Shown: positions 6,053 to 15,198, numbered from the stretch's first letter. The stretch: DNA of 34,427 bases from RGIG8775 sp045128735 (GCA_045128735.1 JBGVRT010000046.1:1-34427); one strand, 5' to 3'. The notes: generated by a model from the letters alone, not told the origin. A program made the numbers and translations.

Positions 6053-9000
6053 ATGAAAAATTCACGCAGAGCGTTGTTTCATAGCATAATTTCACTTGTG
6101 CTTTGCTTCTCAATGCTTATCGGTACTACATATGCGTGGTTCACCGATACGGAGAGCAGTATGAACAACATTATCCAATCGGGTAACCTCGATATCGAAA
6201 TGTACTGGAATAAGGACCTTTCGAGTAATTGGACTGAGGTTGAAGAGGATAAGGCTATCTTTGACTATGATAAATGGGAGCCCGGTTATACCGAGGTCAG
6301 ATACGTCAAGATAGTAAACGAGGGCAATCTTGCGTTCAAGTATATGATGAACCTTTACGCCCTTGGCGCAGTAGGCAAGCTTGCTGACGTTATCGACGTT
6401 TACTATGTTGAAAATCCCGTCGCGCCCATAGGCGGTAGGGAAGCACTCAGCGCGCTGACTCCCGTCGGCGCCCTTTCGGACGTCATAAAAGGACTTCTTC
6501 CCACAGCGGGAACAATGGAGAAGGATGACGAGATAATCATCGCAATCGCGCTTAAGATGCGCGAGAGTGCAGGCAATGAATATATGAAGGAATCGGTAGG
6601 TGACAGCTTCACCGTTCAGCTTATAGCTGCACAGCTTGCAAGCGAGAACGATGCGTTTGGTAAGGACTATGACACAGACGCAACTTTCCCCGAAAAGCCA
6701 GTGAATGAGGGCGTAACAGCTCCCGTTGAGAATGAAAACGGACAGGCAAAGAACGACGTCGAGCTTAACGGCACAAACGCGTCCGCAAAGGTTCCCGCAG
6801 GAACAAAGCTTGAGGACGGCGCAAAGAACCTTACTCTTACTGTAACCGACCTTCCCGGAACCGATGAAAAGGTGGTAGTAGGCGAGGGCGAGACCGCAAA
6901 GTCCTTTGACGTGCATATCGACGGCGTTGCGTCTGATAACGATAAGCCCATTCCCGTTGATTTGGGCGAAGTAGCTCCTAAGGGAATGAACGGCGGTAAC
7001 CTTAAGCTCACCCATATGGAGAACGGTCAGCCTAACGCAATGACCTTCGTTGAGCGCGAGGCAGACCTTAGCAACCATAATGAATTCTACTATGACCCCG
7101 CAACGGGTAGAGTAGTAGTCTACCTTGCAACCTTCTCCGAGGTGGCAATGGTCGCTGATAACGAGAATGCTTGGAACGGCACGGTCGCAACCGCTTTTGC
7201 AGACGGTAAAGGTACAGAAGAAGCCCCCTACATAATCGCAAACGCCGACCAGCTTGCATATTTCAATGAGTGTATTTCCAAGAATGAGTGTATTTCCAAG
7301 GATAACGAAAATTACGGTGAAAAGCACTATAAACTCGTTGCCGATATCAACCTCGGCGGTGAAGAAAATGCTAATAAAGGTATTCTTTTCTACCCCATAG
7401 GTTATCATAAGGTAGGCAATCCAATTGCAACTGTTGACCTTGATGACGCGCCCGAGTTCGTTTATCAAGAAGAAGACCCCGACTATGCGCGTAGCAGAGT
7501 CAGCCTTCTTGCGGAAGATGGCTCGACTGCTTGGTACACCTACGGCGGCTCGTTCAAGGGTATCTTTGATGGTAACGGTCATACAATTGGTAATATTTAT
7601 CAGAACACTTGGCAGTTAAAGGGTAACTATAGCGGCAATTATTGGAATGCCGCAATGGGTCTCTTCGGCTATGTTTACGGCGGTACGGTAAAGAACCTTA
7701 CAGTTGATAATTTCTCCTCTGACGGTGAGTTTACCCCCACGGGCGTAATTGCCGCGTATGCCGCAAATTCCACCTTCGAAAATATCGCAATAACCAACTG
7801 TAACCCCCGCGTTTATAACACGGGTAACGGCGGTATTGTAGGTATCGGCGGTAATACAAGCGACCCCGACAGCTATAAGCTTACCTTTACAAATATCACC
7901 ATAGACAATACAAATAAGATTTCCGCACTTTGGGGCTCTTGGGACGTTGCCTGCGGCGGTCTTGTGGGAATGTTCCGCGGCGCGGGTCACGTTTATATGA
8001 CTAACTGCCACGTTGCGGCGCAGATTGACGTTTATAACGACGTTTGCGGTAACTATCAGTATTATTGGTATCGCTATTCGGGTATGATGGTCGGTACAAA
8101 TAAGAATATGACAACCGATGCAAACGGTTATACCGTTCCCGAGACAGATAAGTTCCACGCAGAGAACTGCACGGTTCACTTTGGCGATTGGAACGACTAC
8201 TATTACTGCGAGCTTGTTGCAAACAGCCTCGCGTCCTACACTCACGACCACCAGTTCAGCCGTTTGACAGAGGTTAAAGCTGTAAATGGTACAACCATTA
8301 CACCTCTTGAAGAAGATGAAGAAGCATTTACTGTTCCCTCAAGCGGAAGATATAATTATGTGGTTGTAAATGGTGATGCGGCTACGGAAAACGCAACCTG
8401 CTACCATTTTGTTAACGGTGAAACTTGGACGCACGACAAAGCGGGCACAGAGACAGTTAACGGCGGAACAGTTCTCAAAGAGGATAAACAGCACTATTAC
8501 CTCCCCTTCAATCAGCTTTTCACAGGCTACGGCTGGGGCGTAAAGCATATCCCCGTGTATAACGGCGAAGACTACGCATTTGAGGGCATCACAATCCTCG
8601 ATAGAGAAGTAGCAGATTCGGTTGAGAAGTTTGAAAGTGTTGCAGAAGAAAGCTATACAACAGAATCCACTGTAGAGATTGGTGACCTCTTTAAGGCGGC
8701 GTCTATTGATGATGTAAAGCTTTCAATTAAGGGTGACAAGGTTCAGGTAACCATATCTCCCGTAGGAGAGAATAGCACCGCAGGTGCCGTTTATAGTGCG
8801 AATACAACTGATTGGACGCAGGGAACTCTTACGTTCAGCGGTATAGGTGCGGCAACGATTACTATTACCGACTACTATTTCTGTACACCTACAACGATAA
8901 ATGTTACTATCACTGAGCGTCAGCCCGAAGTTAAGTTTGACGTCGTAATGAATAACGGCGATTTCTTGCACCGTGTAGGTAACAGCGGTACGGTTGCTCT

Positions 9001-11701
9001 TGATAAGCTCTTTAAGGCTAAGGACGGTTTAACTGTTGGTACTATTTCCGTAACTGTAGAAGCGGTTGACGGAACAGGCGCAAGCGGAACTTACTCCAAT
9101 AACGCAATTCAGTTCAGTGGTACAGGTGTTGTAAAAGTTACGGTAACCGATAATGATTACTGTATCCCCACCGAACTTTACCTTGAAGTTGTTGACGCGG
9201 TTAACGCAACCACGGCAACAAGTGCAACAGCAAACAACGTCGTTCTTCTCAACGATTGCGGATTTGGCTCGCTTGAGGTTTCGGGCGGTTACACATTGTA
9301 TGGTAACGGCTTTACAATGACCTGTGGTAGTGACTCTGCCGCGCTTGATATGGGTTACTCGTTCGTAACCTTGAATAACGGTACGCTTGACAACGTTCAA
9401 ATTATTTGCCCCAATTTCGATTATGCTGTTCTTTATAAGAGCAATATGACCGAATCGGGAAACAGAAGTGAAACCACCGATAAAACAAGATATTTTAACG
9501 TTAAGAGTGGTGTAATGGCAAGTGGAAACAGCCAAATTCTCAACTCCCGAATTTCTGGCGGTCGTGCCGCTGTAAACGTTTCGGGCGGTAACGTTGTAAT
9601 TGATAACTCTCGCATCGAGCTTGGCGCGGTTGCTTCTCTCCTTGTCGGAGCGGCAAATAGCGTTACTCTTAGAGACATTACCCTTGTTCAAAAGCCCACC
9701 GCTTCTACATATGACAGTAGCAAGACCCTTATGGGCTTTAGTACCTTGTTTATTTGCAATTCTGATGGTAATGCAGCACCTGTAACCATTGAAGGTACGC
9801 TCGTTCAAAACGCTTGGGTTGACGAAAACGATAAGCAGTATGTTCCAAGCGCGGGTCAGAGCATTATTTCTACTGTTCTTGCAAAGACAGAATATCTCCA
9901 CGATATTGACGGTGACGGTACTAACGAGTCTCTCAACCTCGGATTTGCGTATATGCCTGAGTCGTTGACATCGGCGGTAAATGCGACTACTATAACTGAT
10001 AACAGAATCGATAAGGATACCGTTCCCTATGATTATGCCGAAGTTTCGATATTGAACGGAAAAACCTATGTTTACTCCTACAAGAACACAAACGGAACGT
10101 CAGATAGCTTCAAGACAGAGAGCGCATATAACCCCAATGAACAAAGCGACATAATTACGGTAAGTTATTCCGATACGGCTGACGGTCTTACTACAGGTAA
10201 GTCCTACGGTACAGACGGTTGGGTATACGAGCTTAACGTTGACCTTGATAAGCTTTCGGGCTATGCACTTGATTTCAGTAAGCTTTCTATGAATGTAAAC
10301 GGTGTAACAGTAACCGATTTCAAGGTTGACGGGAACGCTAAGCCCACTTCTCCCGTAGCGGTTGTCGCAGGCGGTACGACCTATACTTTGACAGCAACTG
10401 TTAACGGTAAGGAATATACCGCAACCTATAAGGTAACGGGCACTGAGACGAGCAAGGAATCTCCTTCGCTTGTTGGTACGCCTTCTTATGGTGTAGGTTT
10501 TGGTGTAGCAAATAAATACGGTGGTGACTGGAGTGCCGCCGCACCTGTTCTTGACGGTATTACCATTAAATATTGGAGTGTAGCTGATTCCGAGTATAAA
10601 GAATTTGCACTTTCTTCTATCACGTTTGCCAATACGGGTAAGCAAAATGGAACAAATAACTATTGGGAATACACACAGTCTAACAATGATTTCACATTGA
10701 AGCTTACAAATACTGCTGTAATACATAGTAGCAGTGGCACTTACGGTATGCCTGTAGCTGGAAAAGACGGCAAGCTTTACTTTACAATTTCGTCAAGCAG
10801 TGGTTTTGTAAGTACGGGAACTACAAGCCGTTCTATTGCTATTTCGTATGAGTTTACCGACAATAACGGCGGTGAAACACTTAAGTTTAGCCATACGTGG
10901 TCTATTCCTTACAGCAAAGATGAACAGTACAACTATAGTAGCTTTACAAGCGACGGCACTTTGACAAAGCTTAGTAGTAGTAGTGGAGGCGATTCTTGTC
11001 TTGCAGAGGGAACGCTTATCACATTGGCGAATGGAACGCAAACGGCTGTCGAAAATTTGAAGGTTGGCGATATGGTTCTTATATTTAACCATATAAGTGG
11101 TCAATATGAGGCTATGCCTTTGATTTTTAATACACACGCGAATGAGACAGAAACAAATGAATATGAAGTTTTGAATCTTGAATTTTCTAACGGAAAAACT
11201 GTAAAGCTTGTTTCATCACACGGTTTTTTTGATATGACCTTGATGAAGTATGTCTATATTAGCAATGAAAATTATCAAGACTACATAGGTCATAAGTTTT
11301 ATGCACTTAACGATGACGGAACGGCAGGTGAAAGCGTAGCTCTTACAAAGGCGTTTGTTGCAAACGAGGTTACAAGAATATTCTGCCCTGTTACATACTT
11401 CCATATGAACAGCTTTGCTAACGGTTTCCTCAATACTCCTAATATTCCAGGTGATATTACAGGTCTTGTAAATTACTTTGAGTACGACGAAGATTTGAAA
11501 TATATTGAGGAAAAAATGATGGCTGATATTGAAGAGTATGGTTTGTACACATATGATGATTTCAGTGATTATATTTCTGAAGATGCATACAATTCTTCTC
11601 CGTCCGTTTACCTTAAGGTTGCAGTTGGAAAGGGAATGATTACCTATGAACAGATTGTTGATGTCATCAAATATCTTCTTTCGGGATCATTGATTAACTA
11701 A
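6053..11701 (+). CDS. Giant SipW-type surface protein with beta-helix, Ig-like repeats and C-terminal Hint domain
   Basis: An 1882-residue secreted multidomain protein. Order: SipW-type signal peptide (GTTYAWFTDTES near 24-35); TasA-like head to about 210, ending in AFGKDYD as in the upstream gene; beta-rich linker; a repeat-rich beta-helix-like domain (about 380-760, with KGTEEAPYIIANADQLAYF and GIFDGNGHTIGN); two tandem Ig-like repeats (about 873-955 and 980-1055), each ending in a DYxFC/NDYC-IPT segment; a second beta-helix (about 1065-1240); more Ig-like sequence; an SSSSGGDS linker; then a Hint domain starting at Cys1649 (CLAEGTLITLANG, ENLKVGDMV), with VSSH ending at His1723 and YFHMNSFANGFL ending at residue 1793. 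The intein-type terminal His-Asn is absent (NTP follows), and an acidic tail of about 89 residues ends the protein. This suggests self-cleavage rather than splicing. The start follows AAGGAGATAAAGAA. Surface anchoring route is unknown. Confidence 0.85.
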   Translation: MKNSRRALFHSIISLVLCFSMLIGTTYAWFTDTESSMNNIIQSGNLDIEMYWNKDLSSNWTEVEEDKAIFDYDKWEPGYTEVRYVKIVNEGNLAFKYMMNLYALGAVGKLADVIDVYYVENPVAPIGGREALSALTPVGALSDVIKGLLPTAGTMEKDDEIIIAIALKMRESAGNEYMKESVGDSFTVQLIAAQLASENDAFGKDYDTDATFPEKPVNEGVTAPVENENGQAKNDVELNGTNASAKVPAGTKLEDGAKNLTLTVTDLPGTDEKVVVGEGETAKSFDVHIDGVASDNDKPIPVDLGEVAPKGMNGGNLKLTHMENGQPNAMTFVEREADLSNHNEFYYDPATGRVVVYLATFSEVAMVADNENAWNGTVATAFADGKGTEEAPYIIANADQLAYFNECISKNECISKDNENYGEKHYKLVADINLGGEENANKGILFYPIGYHKVGNPIATVDLDDAPEFVYQEEDPDYARSRVSLLAEDGSTAWYTYGGSFKGIFDGNGHTIGNIYQNTWQLKGNYSGNYWNAAMGLFGYVYGGTVKNLTVDNFSSDGEFTPTGVIAAYAANSTFENIAITNCNPRVYNTGNGGIVGIGGNTSDPDSYKLTFTNITIDNTNKISALWGSWDVACGGLVGMFRGAGHVYMTNCHVAAQIDVYNDVCGNYQYYWYRYSGMMVGTNKNMTTDANGYTVPETDKFHAENCTVHFGDWNDYYYCELVANSLASYTHDHQFSRLTEVKAVNGTTITPLEEDEEAFTVPSSGRYNYVVVNGDAATENATCYHFVNGETWTHDKAGTETVNGGTVLKEDKQHYYLPFNQLFTGYGWGVKHIPVYNGEDYAFEGITILDREVADSVEKFESVAEESYTTESTVEIGDLFKAASIDDVKLSIKGDKVQVTISPVGENSTAGAVYSANTTDWTQGTLTFSGIGAATITITDYYFCTPTTINVTITERQPEVKFDVVMNNGDFLHRVGNSGTVALDKLFKAKDGLTVGTISVTVEAVDGTGASGTYSNNAIQFSGTGVVKVTVTDNDYCIPTELYLEVVDAVNATTATSATANNVVLLNDCGFGSLEVSGGYTLYGNGFTMTCGSDSAALDMGYSFVTLNNGTLDNVQIICPNFDYAVLYKSNMTESGNRSETTDKTRYFNVKSGVMASGNSQILNSRISGGRAAVNVSGGNVVIDNSRIELGAVASLLVGAANSVTLRDITLVQKPTASTYDSSKTLMGFSTLFICNSDGNAAPVTIEGTLVQNAWVDENDKQYVPSAGQSIISTVLAKTEYLHDIDGDGTNESLNLGFAYMPESLTSAVNATTITDNRIDKDTVPYDYAEVSILNGKTYVYSYKNTNGTSDSFKTESAYNPNEQSDIITVSYSDTADGLTTGKSYGTDGWVYELNVDLDKLSGYALDFSKLSMNVNGVTVTDFKVDGNAKPTSPVAVVAGGTTYTLTATVNGKEYTATYKVTGTETSKESPSLVGTPSYGVGFGVANKYGGDWSAAAPVLDGITIKYWSVADSEYKEFALSSITFANTGKQNGTNNYWEYTQSNNDFTLKLTNTAVIHSSSGTYGMPVAGKDGKLYFTISSSSGFVSTGTTSRSIAISYEFTDNNGGETLKFSHTWSIPYSKDEQYNYSSFTSDGTLTKLSSSSGGDSCLAEGTLITLANGTQTAVENLKVGDMVLIFNHISGQYEAMPLIFNTHANETETNEYEVLNLEFSNGKTVKLVSSHGFFDMTLMKYVYISNENYQDYIGHKFYALNDDGTAGESVALTKAFVANEVTRIFCPVTYFHMNSFANGFLNTPNIPGDITGLVNYFEYDEDLKYIEEKMMADIEEYGLYTYDDFSDYISEDAYNSSPSVYLKVAVGKGMITYEQIVDVIKYLLSGSLIN
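7265..7300 (+). repeat. 18-base perfect tandem duplication inside the giant gene
   Basis: AATGAGTGTATTTCCAAG is present twice without spacing (7265-7282, 7283-7300), keeping frame and encoding NECISK twice (residues 405-416). It adds a second Cys. It is probably a recent slippage product. Confidence 0.9.
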
Positions 11702-11707
11702 CCCCCA

Positions 11708-11733
11708 CGGGAGCCTTCGGGCTCCCGTTTTTT
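11708..11733 (+). terminator. Rho-independent terminator after the giant gene
   Basis: A perfect 8-bp stem CGGGAGCC / GGCTCCCG with a TTCG loop, followed by six T. It starts 6 bases after the stop codon. Confidence 0.95.
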
Positions 11734-11839
11734 ATGGGGAATTTGCGTGTGAAGTTTGCCAAAACCGCACCAAAATATTGCATTTTTCTGCGGCTTGTCT
11801 ACTTATCGGAGAATTTGGGTGGGAAGTTCGGAAAAGCTC

Positions 11840-11868
11840 TTGACTTAAAAATTTTTATGTGTTATACT
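11840..11868 (+). promoter_or_regulatory. Sigma-A-type promoter of the GH28-like gene
   Basis: TTGACT (11840-11845), 17-bp spacer, TATACT (11863-11868). It lies 34 bases before the start codon. Confidence 0.75.
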
Positions 11869-11902
11869 TAGGCTGTAAAATTATGAAAACGGAGGAGTTT
11901 TT

Positions 11903-13111
11903 ATGTACACTCTTTACGGAGACGGAATTCACGACGACGCGCCCGCTATACAGGAGATGCTTGACAGCGGTATTTCTGCCGTTGTTCTTCCTGCGCCCGA
12001 GAAAAACTACGCAATAGGCAAGACGCTCGTTATTCACAGCGGTCAGAGTCTTGTTCTGCCCGAAATGACGGTTATCAAGCTTTTGCCCGGAAGCAACTGC
12101 TACATGCTTATCAACGAAAAGGCGGGCGACCACCACATCTCGGTTGAAGGCGGTATCTGGGACTACAACAACCAGGAGCAGCACCCCCACACAAGGTACT
12201 GCCCTCATCAACTCACGCAGAAAATTCCCGCGCCCTACGCAGAGGACGACCCGAGAGGCAAGGGCGTGCCCTATTACAGCAACCGCTACAACGGACGCAT
12301 TATGCGTTTCTACGGCGTTTCGTTCATTTCGGTTCGCAACATAACCTACAAGGACCCCGTTATGTACTGTGTTGAGTTCGGATACACCGACCACTTCACG
12401 GTTGAGAATATTCGTTTTGACTTCAACTATGGTAACCCCGTGCCCGTAAATATGGATGGTGTACACGTTGACGGCGGATGTCATTTCGGTTATATACACA
12501 ATATTCAGGGAACAGCCTACGACGATATGGTGGCACTGAACGCTGACGACGGACTCCCCGGACCGATTACCGACATAGAAATTGACGGTGTTTTCGGTGA
12601 GAACTCTCTCCGCGCAGTAAGACTTCTTTCCACTCACTCGCGTGTTGAGCGCATTTCGATTTCCAACGTGTTCGGTACTTACTATCAGAACCCCGTCAGC
12701 CTTACGTTCTATCACTATAAGGAGACGACACGCGGAATTATGGACCATATCAGCATCAAGAATATTTTTGCATCTGCCGCTCCCAGACTTCCCATTTATC
12801 AGAAGTCCGAGAAATATCAGTTTGCGTTTATCTTCATTGACAGCAGAATGGATATCGGTCACGTTCGCATTGAAAATATCGGACGCCGCGACGAGCTTGG
12901 CGACATCGAGACCATTCGCATTCTCCCCGACACCAAGATAAAGACCCTCGTGCTTGAGCATATCAACCACGAGAACCTCACGGGCAGACCCGTTCCTATG
13001 ATGATAAACGAGGGCGAGATTGAAAAGCTCTACCTTCTTGACATCGACTGCGGCGACGACGTGATGATTGAAAACAGAGGAACAATTGCAAAGACAGTTG
13101 AGCTCGGATAA
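11903..13111 (+). CDS. GH28-like beta-helix glycosidase
   Basis: Predicted right-handed beta-helix enzyme related to glycoside hydrolase family 28 (polygalacturonase-type), acting on pectin-derived or related oligosaccharides. The 402-residue protein begins with the DGIHDDAPAIQEML segment usual in GH28/pectin-lyase-fold enzymes. It has NMDGVHVDGG at 183-192, an Asp pair at 207-208 and NADDG at 213-217, which may carry the catalytic acids. No signal peptide is visible, so it probably works on imported substrate in the cytoplasm. The start has a strong site (ACGGAGGAG). It has its own promoter and terminator and is monocistronic. The exact substrate cannot be read; classical GH28 motif spacing is only partly kept, so a related beta-helix lyase or epimerase role is possible. 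Confidence 0.75.
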   Translation: MYTLYGDGIHDDAPAIQEMLDSGISAVVLPAPEKNYAIGKTLVIHSGQSLVLPEMTVIKLLPGSNCYMLINEKAGDHHISVEGGIWDYNNQEQHPHTRYCPHQLTQKIPAPYAEDDPRGKGVPYYSNRYNGRIMRFYGVSFISVRNITYKDPVMYCVEFGYTDHFTVENIRFDFNYGNPVPVNMDGVHVDGGCHFGYIHNIQGTAYDDMVALNADDGLPGPITDIEIDGVFGENSLRAVRLLSTHSRVERISISNVFGTYYQNPVSLTFYHYKETTRGIMDHISIKNIFASAAPRLPIYQKSEKYQFAFIFIDSRMDIGHVRIENIGRRDELGDIETIRILPDTKIKTLVLEHINHENLTGRPVPMMINEGEIEKLYLLDIDCGDDVMIENRGTIAKTVELG

Positions 13112-13113
13112 AT

Positions 13114-13168
13114 AAAAAAGGGGCTGAGTTATCGCTTAATTAAAAGCTTTTGACTCAGCGCCTTTTTT
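13114..13168. terminator. Bidirectional terminator between the GH28-like gene and carD
   Basis: A 16-bp stem with one mismatch (13114-13129 with 13153-13168) around a 23-base loop. A on one side and T on the other provide T tracts in both directions, serving the two convergent genes. Confidence 0.85.
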
Positions 13169-13181
13169 GCAATATGCGGTT

Positions 13182-13715
13182 TCAGACCATTTCGGCTATT
13201 TCACCCAGCGCACGGGTTATATATTCGATAACGTCGGGCTCTTTGCGGTTGAGCGCGAATGCAAACTCGTCCTTTACAAACCGAAGTGAGATTTCGTACG
13301 TATCCCTGTCAACTGCGGCGAGCTTTTTCCCAAGCTCGGTTAGCTCGGTTTTTTTCGTGGCAATAGACTTCATAAGCGGTAGCAAAACGGCAGGGTGGGG
13401 AGCAGACAAGAGCTCGCGGTAGTGCGCGCTTCGTTGCTTTCTGTCTTCTATCCACACAATTTCGGTTGTTTTTACTTCACGGATAATGGCATCGATCTCG
13501 TCCTTGGTTATAATTTTTCTGATTTTTCCAAGTAAAAGCTCGTTGTCCTCGGGAATGTAAATGGTAGAATTTTTGTCGTTAAGCGGTCTTAAAATGTAGT
13601 AGGTCTTTTCGGGCTCACCTTTGATAAAAGATAGCTTTTTAACGTCCTCAATAAAACAGATTCCGTTTGATGCATAAACGACGTGTTCTGACCTTCTGAG
13701 ATCTTGGATTGTCAT
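13182..13715 (-). CDS. CarD-family transcription regulator
   Basis: Predicted CarD/CdnL-type regulator, which binds the RNA polymerase beta subunit and stabilises the open promoter complex. The 177-residue protein starts with a Tudor-like RNA-polymerase-interaction domain (HVVYASNGICFIEDV, then YYILRPLNDKNSTIYIPED, residues 10-60). A helical C-terminal domain follows (about 68-177), containing the basic region RKQRSAHYRELL and ending in DVIEYITRALGEIAEM. Length and order fit small CarD-like proteins of Bacillota. It stands alone, convergent with the GH28-like gene and divergent from the DUF1015 gene. Confidence 0.88.
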   Translation of the reverse strand: MTIQDLRRSEHVVYASNGICFIEDVKKLSFIKGEPEKTYYILRPLNDKNSTIYIPEDNELLLGKIRKIITKDEIDAIIREVKTTEIVWIEDRKQRSAHYRELLSAPHPAVLLPLMKSIATKKTELTELGKKLAAVDRDTYEISLRFVKDEFAFALNRKEPDVIEYITRALGEIAEMV

Positions 13716-13761
13716 TTTTTTGCCTGCCTTTCAAAATTTGGAAATAGTATTCCACATATAA

Positions 13762-13790
13762 ATTATACCAAAAATCTCCGAAAAAAACAA
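13762..13790 (-). promoter_or_regulatory. Probable carD promoter
   Basis: Read on the minus strand: TTGTTT (13790-13785), 17-bp spacer, TATAAT (13767-13762). The -10 is perfect and the -35 weak. It lies about 47 bases before the start codon. Confidence 0.5.
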
Positions 13791-13871
13791 AGGGCATTTT
13801 CAACAAAACCGCAAATTTTTTGCTTTCTTAGATAGTTTTTTTGACGAAATAAAACAAAAACGCTATACCTA

Positions 13872-13900
13872 TTGAATTAAATGAAAAAATGTGATACAAT
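13872..13900 (+). promoter_or_regulatory. Sigma-A-type promoter of the DUF1015 gene
   Basis: TTGAAT (13872-13877), 17-bp spacer, TACAAT (13895-13900). The sequence is strikingly like the riboswitch promoter at 20015-20043, including CTATTG at its start and AAAAAATGTGATACAAT at its end. Confidence 0.8.
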
Positions 13901-13934
13901 ATAAGTTGATAATCAAGAGAGGAAATTTTTGTAA

Positions 13935-15191
13935 ATGAAAAACTGCTTTTATTCTGCCGACATAATGTTGCCTGATTTCAAAAAGGTTGACGGCTCAAAG
14001 TGGGCTGTTATAGCCTGCGACCAGCATACAAGCGAGCCCGAGTATTGGGAAAACGCCAAGGAAAAGGTGGGCGGTGCACCCTCTACCCTTGAGCTTATTT
14101 TGCCCGAGGTGTATCTCTCGGAGACCGAAAAGAGAGTGCCCGAAATAAACAATACGATGAATGAATATCTTAAAAACGTCCTTTGCGAGCACAAGGACAG
14201 CATGATATACGTAGAGCGCACCCAATCAGACGGCGCGGTACGCCGCGGACTTGTGGGAATGATAGACCTCGAATGCTACGACTACAATAAGGGTTCGACC
14301 GCCCTTGTAAGAGCAACAGAGGGAACCGTGCTTGACCGAATTCCCCCGAGAGTTGCGGTCAGACGAGGCGCGCCCATCGAGCTTCCCCACGTTATGATAC
14401 TTATCGACGACCCCGATAAAACGGTTATCGAGCCTCAGAAAAACGCCTGCGCTGGCTACGAAAAAGCTTACGATTTTGAGCTTATGCTCGGCGGCGGCGC
14501 GATAAAGGGTTGGTTTGTGAACGGCTTTGGTAAGACGAAGATAAACGCCGCTCTTGAAAAGCTCGCCTCTCCCGAGGAGATGCAGAAGAAGTACGGCGGT
14601 GATTATGCGCCCCTGCTTTTTGCTGTGGGCGATGGAAACCACTCGCTTGCATCGGCAAAGGCGGCTTACGAGGAGGTTAAGGCAAAGCTTGGCGAGGCTG
14701 CACTTTCGCACCCCGCAAGATACGCCCTTGCCGAGATAGTAAACCTTCACGACGATGCGCTTAAATTCGAGCCTATCTACCGCGTAATGTTCGGTGTTTC
14801 GCCTGCGGCTGTTCTTGCCGCTTTGGGTGAGTATGCCGAAAACCTCGACGGTGCAGAAAAGCCCCAGACCGTGGACTATGTCCACGCAGGCGGAGCGGGA
14901 AGCATCGTGTTCAAGCACCCCACGGCACAGCTTACGGTTGGCACGCTCCAGAGCTTTATTGACGAATATATCTCGTCTCACGAGGGCGCGAGCGTGGACT
15001 ATATCCACGACGTTGATGCAACCGAGGCTCTCGCAAAGAACGAAAACGCAATAGGCTTTATCTTTGACGGAATGGAGAAAAATCAGCTGTTCAAGACTGT
15101 AATCTGCGACGGCGCACTTCCGAGAAAGACCTTCTCAATGGGACATTCGGCAGATAAGAGATACTATCTTGAATGCAGAAAGATAAAATAA
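13935..15191 (+). CDS. DUF1015 family protein
   Basis: A 418-residue soluble protein of the DUF1015 family, whose biochemical role is unknown. It shows the family's opening pattern (SADIMLPDFKKVDGSKWAVIACDQHTSEPEYW), an ERT segment near 93-96, and DGNHSLASAKAAYEE around 234-248. Its C-terminal part includes FIFDGMEKNQLF and the ending GALPRKTFSMGHS, as in other members. Length is typical. The start follows AGAGGAAA. The DUF2079 gene begins 7 bases after its stop, so the two are probably co-transcribed from the promoter at 13872. No signal peptide is visible. Confidence 0.85.
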   Translation: MKNCFYSADIMLPDFKKVDGSKWAVIACDQHTSEPEYWENAKEKVGGAPSTLELILPEVYLSETEKRVPEINNTMNEYLKNVLCEHKDSMIYVERTQSDGAVRRGLVGMIDLECYDYNKGSTALVRATEGTVLDRIPPRVAVRRGAPIELPHVMILIDDPDKTVIEPQKNACAGYEKAYDFELMLGGGAIKGWFVNGFGKTKINAALEKLASPEEMQKKYGGDYAPLLFAVGDGNHSLASAKAAYEEVKAKLGEAALSHPARYALAEIVNLHDDALKFEPIYRVMFGVSPAAVLAALGEYAENLDGAEKPQTVDYVHAGGAGSIVFKHPTAQLTVGTLQSFIDEYISSHEGASVDYIHDVDATEALAKNENAIGFIFDGMEKNQLFKTVICDGALPRKTFSMGHSADKRYYLECRKIK

Positions 15192-15198
15192 AATTGCA

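Noticed and set aside
6110..7582. A 490-codon open frame antisense to the giant gene, and similar long antisense frames at 5214-6113, 9029-9901 and 10100-10726.
   Set aside because: They are rich in Cys, Val and Ile and match no family. The plus strand encodes recognisable domains over the same bases.
6053..11701. Splicing intein inside the giant gene.
   Set aside because: The terminal His-Asn and a downstream extein nucleophile are missing, and no large folded extein follows; only an 89-residue tail.
11739..11837. Imperfect direct repeat (about 20 of 27 bases) before the GH28-like promoter.
   Set aside because: Similarity is weak in AT-rich DNA and not palindromic, so it does not support an operator.
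11855..12970. A 371-codon frame antisense to the GH28-like gene.
   Set aside because: No ribosome binding site or domain; the opposite strand has a clear gene with promoter and terminator.
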